DNA of 64,000 nt, from the NCBI GenBank assembly GCA_020853705.1, contig JADYYK010000146.1, positions 62,001 through 126,000 on the forward strand, given 5' to 3'. Under the pieces are notes generated by a model, which was not told where the DNA came from, searched no databases, and saw only the letters and a list, made by a program, of their open reading frames with translations. The DNA comes from Deltaproteobacteria bacterium (GTDB lineage: Bacteria > Myxococcota_A > Polyangia > Haliangiales > JADYYK01). Positions 1-9,024 of this stretch are shown in pieces (position 1 is the first letter of the stretch; each line of letters begins with the position of its first letter). Position numbers and translations under genes: made by a program.

Positions 1-1
1 A

Positions 2-1990
2 GATGACCGCACCGCGCGGGTGTGGGAGCTGGCCACCGGTCGACCGCGCGTGCTGGGCGGCGACCTGGCGCTGTCGGTGGCGGCGCTGTCGCCCGACGGC
101 ACGCAGCTCATGTCGGCCTCGAACCGGCGCGACGCCCCCGATCTGACGGTGTGGGACCTCGGCAAGGGCACGCCGCGGCGGGTCGCCGCCCATGACGACG
201 TGGTGCGCTACCTGGCCTGGGCGCCAGGCGGACGTCGCGTGCTGGCGGTGGGCAGCGCGGTGGCGATCTGGGACACCGAGGCGCTGGCCGGCGCCGACGC
301 CGACGCGCGCCGGGTGCTGGCGGGGGCGCCGCGAGTGGTGACGGCGGCGGGCTGGTCGGCCGACGGCAAGCGCGTCCTGGTCGGTGGTCAGGACGGCACT
401 GTGGTCAGCTGGCGCGATGGCGGCGATGCCCAGGTGCTGGGGCTGCACCTCGGGCCGGTGCTGGCGCTGGCCGCGGCGCCCGAGGGCGCGCGGGTGGCGA
501 CCGCGGGTGGCGACGGCGTCAAGCTGTGGCAGGACGACGGCGCGCCGCTGACGGCGAGCGAGGTCGGCGAGGTGCGCGCGCTGGCGTGGACCGCGGATGG
601 CAAGACGCTGGCCATCGGCGGCCGCGACGGCACGGTGTGGGCGTGGAAGTTCCCGGCCGCGCCCCGCCGCATGGGGGCCCACGCCGAGGCGGTGCAGGAG
701 CTCAGCTTCGCGCCCGACAACCACCGCCTGGTGTCGGCCAGCAGCGACCGTGCGGTGCGGCTGTGGGATCTCGAGACCGACGAGGTGCGCGTGCTGGGCG
801 GCCACGAGGGGCCGGTGCTGCACGTGGCGTGGAACAGCGACGGCACCCGGCTGGCGTCGGCCGATCAGGACGGCAGCGTGCGGGTGTGGGACACCGTGCA
901 GCCCAGCGGGCGTGCGCTGCGCGGCCACACCAGCATGGTGACCGCGCTGGTGGCGGCGCCCGAGGGGCGCACGCTGGCGTCGGCCTCGACCGATCGCACG
1001 GTGCGACTATGGAACCTGGCCAGCGGTGCGGGACGCGTGGTGCTGGAGCACGCCGGCCCGCTGCGCGCGCTGGCGATGTCGGCCGATGGTCGCCACGTCG
1101 CGGCGGGTGGCGACGATGGCGTGGTCGGGCTGTGGTCACCCAGCCGGGACGTGCGCAAGCTGCTCGGCCATGTCGGGGCCGTGCTGGCGCTGGCCTTCTC
1201 GGCCGACGGCACGCTGCTGGTCTCGGCCGGCGCCGACGGCATCATCCGGTCGTGGACGGTGGCGACCGGGGACGTGCGCGAGCTGGGCAAGCAGGAGGGC
1301 CAGATCACGCAGCTCGTGTTCTCGCCCGATCAGTCGGTGCTGGCCAGCCTGGCGCGCACCGCGGGCGGCAGCGGGTCGATCAAGCTGTGGTCGACCAGCT
1401 CCGACAAGGTGCGCACCCAGAAGCTGGACCGCGCCGCGACGCGGATCGCCATCTCCCCCGGCGGCCGGCTGCTGGCCGCGGCCGGCGAGAACGGCACCAT
1501 CGTGCTGTGGGATCTGCTCGACACCGGGACGGCGGCGCTGCGCGGCCACGAGGACGCCGTGCGCGACATCGCCTTCGCACCCGAGAGCCAGCTCGTGGCC
1601 AGCGGTGGCAGCGACAAGACGGTGCGCCTGTGGGACCTGCGCACCGGGCGCGGGCGCGTCCTCGGCAGCCACGGCGCGGCGGTGCTGCGGGTGGTGTTCG
1701 CGGCCGACGGGCGCCGGCTCCTGAGCGCGTCGGAGGACGGCACCCTGCGGCTGTGGGACCTGGCGGCCGCTGGCAACCAGAGCCGGGCCCTGCGCGGCAA
1801 CGCCAGCGCGATCACGGCGGCGGTGTTCTCGGCCGACGGCACCCGGGTGCTGTCGGGCGCGGCCGATGGCGCGGTGCGGATCTTCAACGACGACCTACCG
1901 GTGGCGCCGCGGGCGCTGCTGGCCTGGCTCGATTCAGCGACGCGGGTGGCGATCGACGAGGCGAACGTGCCGGCGACGCAGCCGAAGTAG
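2..1990 (+). CDS. WD40-repeat propeller protein, 5' end outside window
   Basis: The reading frame is open from the first bases (codons from position 2 read as the end of a WD repeat, DDRTARVWEL), so the gene starts upstream and only its last 662 codons are visible. I count about 15 WD-type blades, each with a G-H or similar start, an SPDG-like turn and a closing W-D dipeptide (VRLWD, VRVWD, IVLWD and so on), enough for two beta-propellers. The last 35 residues (RALLAWLDSATRVAIDE) are non-repetitive. In myxobacteria such C-terminal WD40 arrays often follow a Ser/Thr kinase, a caspase-like or an AAA domain; which one is present here cannot be seen. Role: protein-protein scaffold, by family. The gene ends at a hairpin shared with the convergent gene. 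Confidence 0.9.
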   Translation, partial: DDRTARVWELATGRPRVLGGDLALSVAALSPDGTQLMSASNRRDAPDLTVWDLGKGTPRRVAAHDDVVRYLAWAPGGRRVLAVGSAVAIWDTEALAGADADARRVLAGAPRVVTAAGWSADGKRVLVGGQDGTVVSWRDGGDAQVLGLHLGPVLALAAAPEGARVATAGGDGVKLWQDDGAPLTASEVGEVRALAWTADGKTLAIGGRDGTVWAWKFPAAPRRMGAHAEAVQELSFAPDNHRLVSASSDRAVRLWDLETDEVRVLGGHEGPVLHVAWNSDGTRLASADQDGSVRVWDTVQPSGRALRGHTSMVTALVAAPEGRTLASASTDRTVRLWNLASGAGRVVLEHAGPLRALAMSADGRHVAAGGDDGVVGLWSPSRDVRKLLGHVGAVLALAFSADGTLLVSAGADGIIRSWTVATGDVRELGKQEGQITQLVFSPDQSVLASLARTAGGSGSIKLWSTSSDKVRTQKLDRAATRIAISPGGRLLAAAGENGTIVLWDLLDTGTAALRGHEDAVRDIAFAPESQLVASGGSDKTVRLWDLRTGRGRVLGSHGAAVLRVVFAADGRRLLSASEDGTLRLWDLAAAGNQSRALRGNASAITAAVFSADGTRVLSGAADGAVRIFNDDLPVAPRALLAWLDSATRVAIDEANVPATQPK

Positions 1991-2018
1991 CGACCCCGGG
2001 AGTGCGGCCCGGGGGTCG
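1991..2018. terminator. Hairpin between convergent genes, likely bidirectional terminator
   Basis: Directly after the WD40 stop codon, CGACCCCGGG (1991-2000) pairs with CCCGGGGGTCG (2008-2018) around a 7-nt loop, with a single bulged G. It fills most of the 37-bp gap between two convergent genes. No T-run follows on either strand, so function as terminator is inferred from stem strength and position. Confidence 0.5.
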
Positions 2019-2027
2019 TGCTCGTGC

Positions 2028-2324
2028 TCAGCCATCGACGACGCCTCTCCGCCGACGCGCATCCAGGCACTCCCTCGACCCCTCCGTGACCACACGGCAC
2101 ACGTTCGGGCGCTCGCCGTACATGCGGCACGAGAAGTGGCCCTGGCGCGCGCGCAGCGCCGCGCAGTGGCCGTGCAGCATCTTCAGCCACGCCCTGTCGC
2201 CGCGCTGCTCGACATAGCGCGCCTGCGTCTGCGTGCGCATGCGCAGGCGGTCGGTCGACACCACGGTCACATAGTCTTCCGGGCCGTAGCAGCATGCGCC
2301 GCAGGTCTGGCAGTCATACTGCAT
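2028..2324 (-). CDS. Small YkgJ-type Cys-cluster protein (zinc/iron-chelating domain)
   Basis: A 98-residue protein starting MQYDCQTCGACC. The N-terminal CxxCxxCC cluster (C5, C8, C11, C12) and later cysteines at about 54, 66, 76 and 86 follow the pattern of the YkgJ / CxxCxxCC family, thought to bind a zinc or iron ion; the biochemical role is unknown. I start it at the ATG at 2322-2324 because the Cys cluster is then immediately N-terminal, although the frame stays open further upstream inside thrS. The gene follows thrS by 14 bp and is probably its operon partner. A second, longer member of the same family lies at 5515-6279. Confidence 0.8.
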   Translation of the reverse strand: MQYDCQTCGACCYGPEDYVTVVSTDRLRMRTQTQARYVEQRGDRAWLKMLHGHCAALRARQGHFSCRMYGERPNVCRVVTEGSRECLDARRRRGVVDG

Positions 2325-2338
2325 CGCTTTTGCGGTGG

Positions 2339-4279
2339 TTACGTCTCGATGCGCGGCCAGCGCGCCTCGGCGTCGATGATCTCGAAGAAGCGCTCGAGCG
2401 GCATCTGCTTCAAGTCCTCGGTGCCGAAGCGGCGTGGCGCCACGGCCTTGGCCTCGACCTCCTTGTCGCCGACGACCAGGGCGAAGGGCACCTTGGCGAG
2501 CTGCGCCAGGCGGATCTTGGCGCCCAGCTTGTCCTTGGAGTCGTCCACCGTCGCGCGCACGCCGCGCGCGCGCAGCGCCAGCATGACCTCGCGCGCCCAC
2601 GCGATCTGGTTCTCGGTCACCGTCACCACGCGGACCTGCTCGGGCGCCAGCCAGGTCGGCAGCGCGCCGGCGTAGTGCTCCAGAAGCAGCGCGATGAAGC
2701 GCTCGAACGACCCAAAGATGGCGCGGTGGATCACCACCGGGCGGTGCTGCGCGCCGTCCTCGCCGATGTAGGTCAGATCGAAGCGCTCCGGCGCCAGGTA
2801 GTCGAGCTGGATGGTCGCCAGCTGGAACTTGCGCCCCAGCGAGTCGGCCACCGCGAGGTCGATCTTCGGGCCATAGAAGGCGCCGTCGCCCGGGTTGGTG
2901 GTGTAGGGCAGCCCCGAGGCGTCCAGCGCCTGCTTCAGCGCCGCCTCGGCGCGATCCCAGGTCTCGGCGGTGCCCAGGAACTTCTCCGGCCGCGTCGAGT
3001 ACCCGGCGGTGAAGGTCATGTCGAAGACCTTGTAGACCCGATCGATCAGCGTCAGCAATCGCGCGATCTCGTCGCCGATCATCGACTCGGCCAGGTAGAT
3101 GTGGGCGTCGTCCTGCTGGAACTGGCGCACCCGGGTCAGGCCACCCAGCGCGCCGCGCTCCTCGTTGCGGTGCAAGACGCCCTGATCATGGAAGCGCAGC
3201 GGCAGCTCGCGATAGCTGCGCCGGGTGCTGCCGAACAGCAGGTGGTGCGACGGGCAGTTCATCGGCTTGAGCGAGAACTCCGCCGGCTCGCCCTCCTTCT
3301 CCTCGACCAGGAACATGTTCTCCCGGTACTTGTCCCAGTGGCCGCTGGTCAGCCACAGGTCCTTGTTGAAGATGAGCGGCGTCTTGACCTCGTCATAGCC
3401 GTGCCCGAGCAGGGTCTCGCGCATGAACTGCGACAGGATGTTGTAGAGGATGGCGCCCTTGGGCAGCCAGAAGGCCGCGCCCGGGGCGTACTTGTGGAAG
3501 GTGAACAGCTCGAGGTCCTTGCCCAGGCGGCGGTGGTCGCGCTTCTTGGCCTCCTCCTGGCGGTGCAGGTAGGCCGCGAGCTCGTCCTTGTTGCGCCACG
3601 CGGTGCCATAGATCCGCTGCAGCATCTGGTTGCGGTGATCGCCGCGCCAGTAGGCGCCGCTGGTCGCGGTCAGCTTGACCGCGCCGATCTTGCCGGTCGA
3701 CGGGATGTGCGGCCCGCGGCACAGGTCGATCCAGTCGCCGTGCTGGTACAACGACACCGTCTCGGCGCCCTTGGCGGCCAGCTCCTCGATGATCTCGGCC
3801 TTGTACTTCTCGCCCTTGCCGAGGAAGAAGGCGACCGCGTCGGCTGGCTTCATCTCGCTGCGGGTGAAGGCCACGTCGGCGGCCAGGACCTCGTTGATGC
3901 CGGCCTCGATGCGCTCGAGATCCTCGGGGGTGAAGGGCTTCTCGGCCGCGAAGTCGTAATAGAAGCCGTCCTCGATGACCGGGCCGATGGTGACCTGGGT
4001 GCCCGGGAACAGGCGCTGCACCACCGAGGCGACCACGTGCGCGGCGCTGTGCCGGATGTAGTCCAGCGCCTCGGGCGCCTTCAGCGTGATGATCTCGATG
4101 GCGGCGTCGGCGGTCAGCTCGTGCGACAGGTCGACCTCCTTGCCGTCGAGCTTGGCGGCCAGGGCGGCCTTGGCCAGGCCGGCCCCGATCTGGGTGCGCA
4201 CGAAGTCGATGATGCGGGTGCCATGCGCGACCTGCTTGAGGGTGCCATCGGGGAGCTTGATCGAGACTTCTCGGGACAT
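2339..4279 (-). CDS. thrS: Threonyl-tRNA synthetase
   Basis: Cytoplasmic class II synthetase that charges tRNA-Thr with threonine. The 646-residue length is standard. Domain order is complete: TGS domain at about 1-65, the editing/second additional domain with HSAAH (77-81) and CRGPH (187-191), then the catalytic core. The three zinc ligands of the active site fall at C342 (MNCPSHH), H393 (in DDAH) and the histidine of VVIHRAIFGS, each displaced by about eight residues from the E. coli positions, and the C-terminal anticodon-binding domain follows. The ATG at 4279 gives the usual MSREVSIKLPDG start. It sits 11 bp after the aminotransferase gene and 14 bp before the small YkgJ-type gene, so the three are likely one transcript. 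Confidence 0.97.
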   Translation of the reverse strand: MSREVSIKLPDGTLKQVAHGTRIIDFVRTQIGAGLAKAALAAKLDGKEVDLSHELTADAAIEIITLKAPEALDYIRHSAAHVVASVVQRLFPGTQVTIGPVIEDGFYYDFAAEKPFTPEDLERIEAGINEVLAADVAFTRSEMKPADAVAFFLGKGEKYKAEIIEELAAKGAETVSLYQHGDWIDLCRGPHIPSTGKIGAVKLTATSGAYWRGDHRNQMLQRIYGTAWRNKDELAAYLHRQEEAKKRDHRRLGKDLELFTFHKYAPGAAFWLPKGAILYNILSQFMRETLLGHGYDEVKTPLIFNKDLWLTSGHWDKYRENMFLVEEKEGEPAEFSLKPMNCPSHHLLFGSTRRSYRELPLRFHDQGVLHRNEERGALGGLTRVRQFQQDDAHIYLAESMIGDEIARLLTLIDRVYKVFDMTFTAGYSTRPEKFLGTAETWDRAEAALKQALDASGLPYTTNPGDGAFYGPKIDLAVADSLGRKFQLATIQLDYLAPERFDLTYIGEDGAQHRPVVIHRAIFGSFERFIALLLEHYAGALPTWLAPEQVRVVTVTENQIAWAREVMLALRARGVRATVDDSKDKLGAKIRLAQLAKVPFALVVGDKEVEAKAVAPRRFGTEDLKQMPLERFFEIIDAEARWPRIET

Positions 4280-4290
4280 GGCCCAGGGTC

Positions 4291-5487
4291 TTAGCTTGGC
4301 GGCGCGCAGCGTGCAAGGACGCGCGCCGTCCCGGCCTGGAAGTCGCCCGGCGCGGGCAGCAGGCTGACCACCAGGAAGGCCTCCGAGGCGAAGTCGAAGA
4401 AGTAGCCCGGATGGACCAGCACCCCGTCCTGGACCAGCTCCAGGGCCAGCCGCTCCTCGGTCGTCCCCGCAGGGCCGTCGACCGGGACGCGCAGCACCGC
4501 CGACCAGCCGCCATCCGCCGCCAGCAGCGTGCACGCGGTGCCCGCGCAGGCGCGCGCCAGCCAGGCGCGGTTGCCCTGGGTGCGCGCGCGGATGGCGTCA
4601 CGCAGCGCCGGCGCCAGCGCCAGCAGCGCGGGCGCGGCGTGCTGCACCGGGGTGGCCACCGCGAGGTAGCTGTCGGCGATCAGGGCCAGGCGCGCCTGGG
4701 CCTCGGCGCGCGCGGCGGCCGGCCCGGCACAGATGATCCAGCCCAGCTTGAGCTGCGGCAGCCCGGCGCCCTTGGACAGCCCGCCCAGGCTGAAGGTCAG
4801 CACGTCGTCGTGCGCCGCCAGCAGATCGGGGCCAGGACGCCCACCCGGGAGGTCGTAGTCGGCGAAGACCTCGTCGGCGATCAGGGCCAGCTCGTGGTCG
4901 CGCGCCAGGCCCACCAGGGCGCGGCGCTCGTCCTCGCTGATGCGCGAACCGGTCGGGTTGTTGGGGCTGACCACCACGAGGGCGCGCGTGCGTGGCCCGA
5001 TGGCGGCGCGCACGGCGTCGACGTCGAGCTGCCAGCCCGCGGCATACAGCAGCGGGTAGTGCGCGACGTGCACGCCCTCCAGCGTGGCCAGGTAGTCGAA
5101 CAGCGGGTAGCTCGGGCGCGGCACCAGGAGGTCGTCACCGGGATCGCACAGCAGCTTGAACAGCAGGCCGTAGGCGTCGCTGGTCGAGGCGGTCAGCACG
5201 ATCCGGTCGGGGTCGACGGGGTGCCCGCGCCGGGCCAGGTCGGCGGCGACGGCGGCGCGCGCGGCGGGCAGCCCGACCGGATCGGGCGCATACACCAGCG
5301 AGCGCGCGTCCCACATGGCGGCCGCCAGCGCGGCGGCGGGGTCCTCGAGCCCGACCCGGGTGGGGTTCGACTCGGTGAGGTCGATGATGGCGCCGCCCGC
5401 CGCACGCCGCGCCGCCAGCGCCTGCGTCAGCGCGTTCTCTCCGCGAGGGAAGCCGCTGCGCCGGGACGCCACGCCGCATGAAACCAT
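4291..5487 (-). CDS. PLP-dependent class I/II aminotransferase
   Basis: A 398-residue fold-type I PLP enzyme. Visible hallmarks are the substrate-loop SNPTR near residue 42, the PNNPTG motif (about 176-181) with the conserved Asn, the DEVFADY motif (about 207) holding the PLP-pyridine Asp and Tyr, and the Schiff-base lysine in SLGGLSKGAG. A C-terminal arginine for carboxylate binding is expected but I cannot place it with certainty. It resembles aspartate/alanine-type aminotransferases; the amino acid substrate cannot be told from sequence. The upstream AGCGCG/GGGAG stretch offers a weak ribosome site for the ATG at 5487; a GTG at 5472 is an alternative start. It heads the operon with thrS and is divergent (27 bp) from the YkgJ-type gene. 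Confidence 0.88.
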   Translation of the reverse strand: MVSCGVASRRSGFPRGENALTQALAARRAAGGAIIDLTESNPTRVGLEDPAAALAAAMWDARSLVYAPDPVGLPAARAAVAADLARRGHPVDPDRIVLTASTSDAYGLLFKLLCDPGDDLLVPRPSYPLFDYLATLEGVHVAHYPLLYAAGWQLDVDAVRAAIGPRTRALVVVSPNNPTGSRISEDERRALVGLARDHELALIADEVFADYDLPGGRPGPDLLAAHDDVLTFSLGGLSKGAGLPQLKLGWIICAGPAAARAEAQARLALIADSYLAVATPVQHAAPALLALAPALRDAIRARTQGNRAWLARACAGTACTLLAADGGWSAVLRVPVDGPAGTTEERLALELVQDGVLVHPGYFFDFASEAFLVVSLLPAPGDFQAGTARVLARCAPPS

Positions 5488-5514
5488 GATCGCGCTCCCG
5501 GTGTAATCTCAGAC

Positions 5515-6279
5515 ATGGCCGCCGACCTGCCCGAACCCGCCAACGACCTCGACGAGCTGGTGCGCGATCTGCTGGCCGAGCCCGCCTATGCGCAGACCCG
5601 CCGCCACCCGCGCAAGACCCAGCCCGACGAGGTCATCCCCATCCTCGAGGACCTCTACGCCGCGCACGACCAGGCCGCGCGCCACCTGCCCGTCCTGGCC
5701 GAGAAGATGGGCCACAGCATCGCCTGCTTCAAGGGCTGCTCCGAGTGCTGCAACGAGCTGGTCGCGGTGACCCACGGCGAGGCCCACACCATCGCGCGCT
5801 GGCTGCTCGAGCCGGCGCAGGACGCCCTGCGCGCCCGCTTCCTGCCCCGCGCCCGCGCCTGGGTCGACGCCACCGGCGCCAGCGCGACGCGCGCCCTCGA
5901 TCACCTGGAGGTCGGCAACCAGGAGACCTACCTGCGCCTGCGCAAGGAGCACGCCCTGCAGCGCCTGATGTGCCCGGTCAACGAAGAAGGCGCCTGCACC
6001 TTCTACCCGGTGCGCCCGCTGATCTGCCGGCTGCCCTACATCGTCGACACCTCCGAGCACTGCGCCCCGCGCCCCGAGGGCGGCGCCCAGGCCCAGCAGA
6101 TCAGCTTCCCCGCCTACGAGCAGTTCGCCGACCGCGCCCGCCAGCTGCTGTCGGGCCTGCAGGGCGCCCTCGGGCGCGAGCCCCGCGAGCGCCTGCCCTT
6201 GGCGCGCGCCGTCCTCGAGGCGCTCGACGCGCTGACCCCTGCCGACGTCGTCGTCGACAGCGACAGCGACGAAGCCTGA
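5515..6279 (+). CDS. YkgJ-family Cys-cluster protein, long form
   Basis: 254 residues. The core is a metal-chelating Cys cluster CFKGCSECC near residues 71-79, followed about 85 residues later by a second group, MCPVNEEGACTFYPVRPLIC, including the CxxYPxRPxxCR signature typical of the YkgJ / zinc-iron-chelating family. The N-terminal 60 residues are helical and acidic; the C-terminus ends in an acidic tail (DSDSDEA). Soluble, no signal peptide. Function is not established for the family. It is divergent from the aminotransferase-thrS operon with only 27 bp between the starts, so the promoters must overlap. Confidence 0.85.
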   Translation: MAADLPEPANDLDELVRDLLAEPAYAQTRRHPRKTQPDEVIPILEDLYAAHDQAARHLPVLAEKMGHSIACFKGCSECCNELVAVTHGEAHTIARWLLEPAQDALRARFLPRARAWVDATGASATRALDHLEVGNQETYLRLRKEHALQRLMCPVNEEGACTFYPVRPLICRLPYIVDTSEHCAPRPEGGAQAQQISFPAYEQFADRARQLLSGLQGALGREPRERLPLARAVLEALDALTPADVVVDSDSDEA

Positions 6280-6303
6280 CCCCACTCAGAGAGGCCAGGT
6301 GCA

Positions 6304-6326
6304 GCAGCACACCCTGGTTGTGCTGC
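6304..6326. terminator. 8-bp perfect stem after YkgJ gene
   Basis: GCAGCACA (6304-6311) and TGTGCTGC (6319-6326) form a perfect 8-bp stem with a 7-nt loop, 25 nt after the stop of the preceding gene. No T-run follows, so this may be a weak terminator or chance. The rest of the 6280-6531 gap shows no gene; a very weak TTGCAG-N17-TACCCT pair lies just before the next start. Confidence 0.3.
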
Positions 6327-6531
6327 ACGACGACCTGCGCCGGCGCACCGGCGTCGGCCAGGCGACCAAGAAGGCGAGCCAGCGCCGCCCCTGCACCGCC
6401 GGCAGCACCGCGCCATGGCGCTGCGCCGCACGCAGCAGCCGCTTGACCTGCCTGGCGTCGCTACCGAGCAGGTGGCCGCGGCTCGGGCGCTCGGTGTTGC
6501 AGGGGTCCCCCAGCGGGCCTACCCTGGTTCG

Positions 6532-7593
6532 ATGATGACGAACCGCGCCGCGGCCGTGCTCGTGGTGCTCGCCTTCTGCGCCGGTACGGCTCGCGCCGAC
6601 GAGCGCAGCAAGATCGAGAAGGAGCTGCTGGCAGAGGTCGCGCGCGCCAAGCTCAAGCCCTTCGCCAAGAGCAAGCTCAAGGACTTCTACCCGCGCATGT
6701 CGATGGCGGCGGGTGGGGTCGAGAAGATCGTGAACAAGGTCATCGAGACCAACGGCACCTCGCTCGGCTTCATGCTCACCGAGTCGGCGCAGCCCTCGGG
6801 CGTGACCGGTAACCCGTACGTCGACGTCACCAAGGGGATCGGCAAGGGCAAGCAGAGCCCCGAGTCGCAGCTGGCGCGCGCGATCATGAGCGCCAAGGGG
6901 CAGCCCACGCCAGGTCAAGTGCTGGGCGCGGCGCTGAAGATCACGGGCGGTGACTACTGGCTGGCGACGCTGGTCTGCCACAACCTCCTCAAGGAGGTGA
7001 CCTACGCCGAGCGCAGCAAGCAGCAGGCCCTGCTCGGCTGGGACCCGAAGGCGCCAGGTGACGCGAGGAGATGGATCCTCCTCGAGCCGTCCAAGTTGAC
7101 CGCGAAGCTGCCCAACCTGCGTCCCGCGGGCGACCCCCAGGCAAGCGACAAGATGGGCCCCTGGTATCACATGTACGGGCTGTTCTTCGTCGGCGGCATG
7201 ACCAGCGGTTCCGAGGCGGAGACGCTGGCCTGGGTCGAGAACCTGACCCGCGCCCTCGGTCTGGGCTCGAGCGGCGACGCCTTCAAGGAGGGCATGAACA
7301 CCTGGGCGGCCGACCTCAGCTACGCCATGAACGGGCTGGTGGGCAAGGACCTGCGTGTGCCGACGACGACCGAGGCCGGGGCGCTCTCCCGCGCGGAGCT
7401 CGAGACCAAGATCAAGCAGCTCACGGCCGAGCACCGCAAGCTGCAGGGCGAGCTCGTCAAGCTGTCCGGGCTCGTCAACGACCCCAACCTCGGCCCACCC
7501 GCCGAGCAGCGCATGACCGCCATCCGGCGCGAGCAGAAGACGATCTACGACGAGGTCATGCGCCTCAAGCAGGTGCTGGCCAAGAAGCCCTGA
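6532..7593 (+). CDS. Secreted hypothetical protein with C-terminal coiled coil
   Basis: 353 residues, not recognised. The ATG at 6532 (second ATG at 6535) gives a clear Sec signal peptide, MMTNRAAAVLVVLAFCAG with a likely cleavage after TARA-D. The mature part is Lys/Gly-rich and contains no known catalytic motif; it has a central region rich in aromatic residues (GPWYHMYGLFFVGGM) and ends in heptad-like segments (SRAELETKIKQLTAEHRKL, then RREQKTIYDEVMRLKQVL) that suggest coiled coils. Probably periplasmic. Stand-alone gene, 73 bp before the next lipoprotein gene. Confidence 0.7.
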   Translation: MMTNRAAAVLVVLAFCAGTARADERSKIEKELLAEVARAKLKPFAKSKLKDFYPRMSMAAGGVEKIVNKVIETNGTSLGFMLTESAQPSGVTGNPYVDVTKGIGKGKQSPESQLARAIMSAKGQPTPGQVLGAALKITGGDYWLATLVCHNLLKEVTYAERSKQQALLGWDPKAPGDARRWILLEPSKLTAKLPNLRPAGDPQASDKMGPWYHMYGLFFVGGMTSGSEAETLAWVENLTRALGLGSSGDAFKEGMNTWAADLSYAMNGLVGKDLRVPTTTEAGALSRAELETKIKQLTAEHRKLQGELVKLSGLVNDPNLGPPAEQRMTAIRREQKTIYDEVMRLKQVLAKKP

Positions 7594-7666
7594 CGGGGGG
7601 CCCATCGACGGTCGACCAGTTCGTGCCCAGCGGCTCCTGGCGCACGGCCAGCTGCTATCATGGAGC

Positions 7667-8806
7667 ATGCTCCGCTGCTGCGCGCCCGCCGCCCTCGTCG
7701 CCGCCACGTTGTGCTTCGTGCCCGCCTGCGGTAGCACCGCCGGCGACGACAGCAGTGACGCCAGCCCCGCCGACGCCGCCATCACGGACGCGGCCACCGC
7801 CAGCGACGGCGCGCGCCCCGACGCCGATCTCGGCGCGCCCATCACCGCGCCCGACCGCACCTGGACCTTCATCCCCTTCCCCGACTCGTCGTGCGACGAC
7901 GGCACGCCCACGGGGATCGGCGTCAGCCTCGTCGCCGGCGCGCCCGGCGTCCTCATCTACCTGAACGGCGGCGGCGAGTGCTACGACTACAACACCTGCT
8001 TCGTGCTGAACACGGCCGCCCGTGGCCCCTTCGGCGCGGCCCAGTTCGCCCAGGTGTCGTCCGGCGGCTTCGTACAGAGCCTCTTCGATCGCAACCTGTC
8101 GGGCTCGCCCTTCGCGGCCTGGTCCCACATCTTCGTGCCCTACTGCACCGGCGACCTGCACACCGGCGAGCGCGACACCACCTACACCATGGGCGCCAAT
8201 TCACGCGTCTACCACCACCGCGGGCGCAGCAACCTCGTCGCCTACCTGCGGCGGATCGCCGCCAGCTTCCCGGCTGGCACGCGGGTCGCGCTGGCCGGCA
8301 GCTCGGCGGGCGGCTATGGCGCCGTCTACTCCCACGACCTCTTCCGCCAGTCCTTCCCGACCGGCCGCTTCTACGTGATCGACGACTCGGGTCCGCTGCT
8401 GGCCGGCGACGGCATCCCCGCCGCGCAGCGCACCGCCTGGTACGCAAACTGGGGGCTGGGCTGGCTCGACGCCCTGTGCGCGACCTGCCGCAGCGACATG
8501 TCCCAGCTGCACAGCGCGCTGGCCACGCGCTACCCGGCCGATCGCACCGCCCTCATCAGCAGCGTGCGCGACCAGACCATCGCCAGCTACCTCATGCTGA
8601 CGCCCGCCAACCTCGAGGCCGCCGTGCGCGCCCTCGCCGCCACCCTGAGCGCCCTGCCCGAGCGCCGCGCCTTCCTGCTGCCGGGCAACTCGCACACGAC
8701 GCTCGGCAACCCCGGCACCCTCACCGCCGGCGACGGCTTCTCCCTGATGGGCTGGCTCGGCCAGCAGCTGCTCGACGACACCGGCTGGGTTTCACACACG
8801 CAGTAG
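7667..8806 (+). CDS. Pectin-acetylesterase-like lipoprotein (alpha/beta-hydrolase fold)
   Basis: 379 residues. The N-terminus is a lipoprotein signal ending FVPAC (C21), followed by a Asp/Ala/Ser-rich linker of about 40 residues typical of myxobacterial lipoproteins. The rest matches the pectinacetylesterase/NOTUM-like family: the oxyanion motif LIYLNGGGECYDYNTC (about 96-111), the nucleophile elbow GSSAGGYGA with S213, and a C-terminal histidine in PGNSHTTL (H343); the acidic member is probably the Asp near DQTIASY. Predicted to remove acyl groups from a polysaccharide or other extracellular substrate at the outer membrane. A GGAG ribosome site precedes the ATG at 7667. Confidence 0.85.
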   Translation: MLRCCAPAALVAATLCFVPACGSTAGDDSSDASPADAAITDAATASDGARPDADLGAPITAPDRTWTFIPFPDSSCDDGTPTGIGVSLVAGAPGVLIYLNGGGECYDYNTCFVLNTAARGPFGAAQFAQVSSGGFVQSLFDRNLSGSPFAAWSHIFVPYCTGDLHTGERDTTYTMGANSRVYHHRGRSNLVAYLRRIAASFPAGTRVALAGSSAGGYGAVYSHDLFRQSFPTGRFYVIDDSGPLLAGDGIPAAQRTAWYANWGLGWLDALCATCRSDMSQLHSALATRYPADRTALISSVRDQTIASYLMLTPANLEAAVRALAATLSALPERRAFLLPGNSHTTLGNPGTLTAGDGFSLMGWLGQQLLDDTGWVSHTQ

Positions 8807-8989
8807 CAGCTCCGCCCGCGTGGGCAGCCCTTCATGCGGCTACGGCAGCTCGACCCCGCGAAGTCCAGGGTGTTGTCGTCCTCGCGACACTCGGTGTTCT
8901 GGCCGCGAATCAGGCCGACATCACCCGCCACCACCGCGCTCTCGTCCCTCGGCGCGGGGGCCAGACAGTGCACCGGCGCGGCCTCGGTG

Positions 8990-9018
8990 TTGTCGAGACC
9001 GGCGCCGCCCCGTAAACT
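8990..9018 (+). promoter_or_regulatory. Possible sigma70-type promoter for the TA pair
   Basis: TTGTCG (8990-8995) and TAAACT (9013-9018) are separated by 17 nt and match four of six positions at each box. The start point would fall at or next to the A of the antitoxin ATG (9025), implying a leaderless transcript. No ribosome binding site is seen before that ATG, which fits. The preceding gap 8807-8989 holds no convincing gene. Confidence 0.35.
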
Positions 9019-9024
9019 CATGGC

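Noticed and set aside
2294..4294. Long plus-strand open frame (666 codons) opposite thrS
   Set aside because: It is the high-G+C antisense shadow of thrS: Ala/Arg/Leu-rich, no motifs, no ribosome site, no start context; thrS itself has all catalytic residues.
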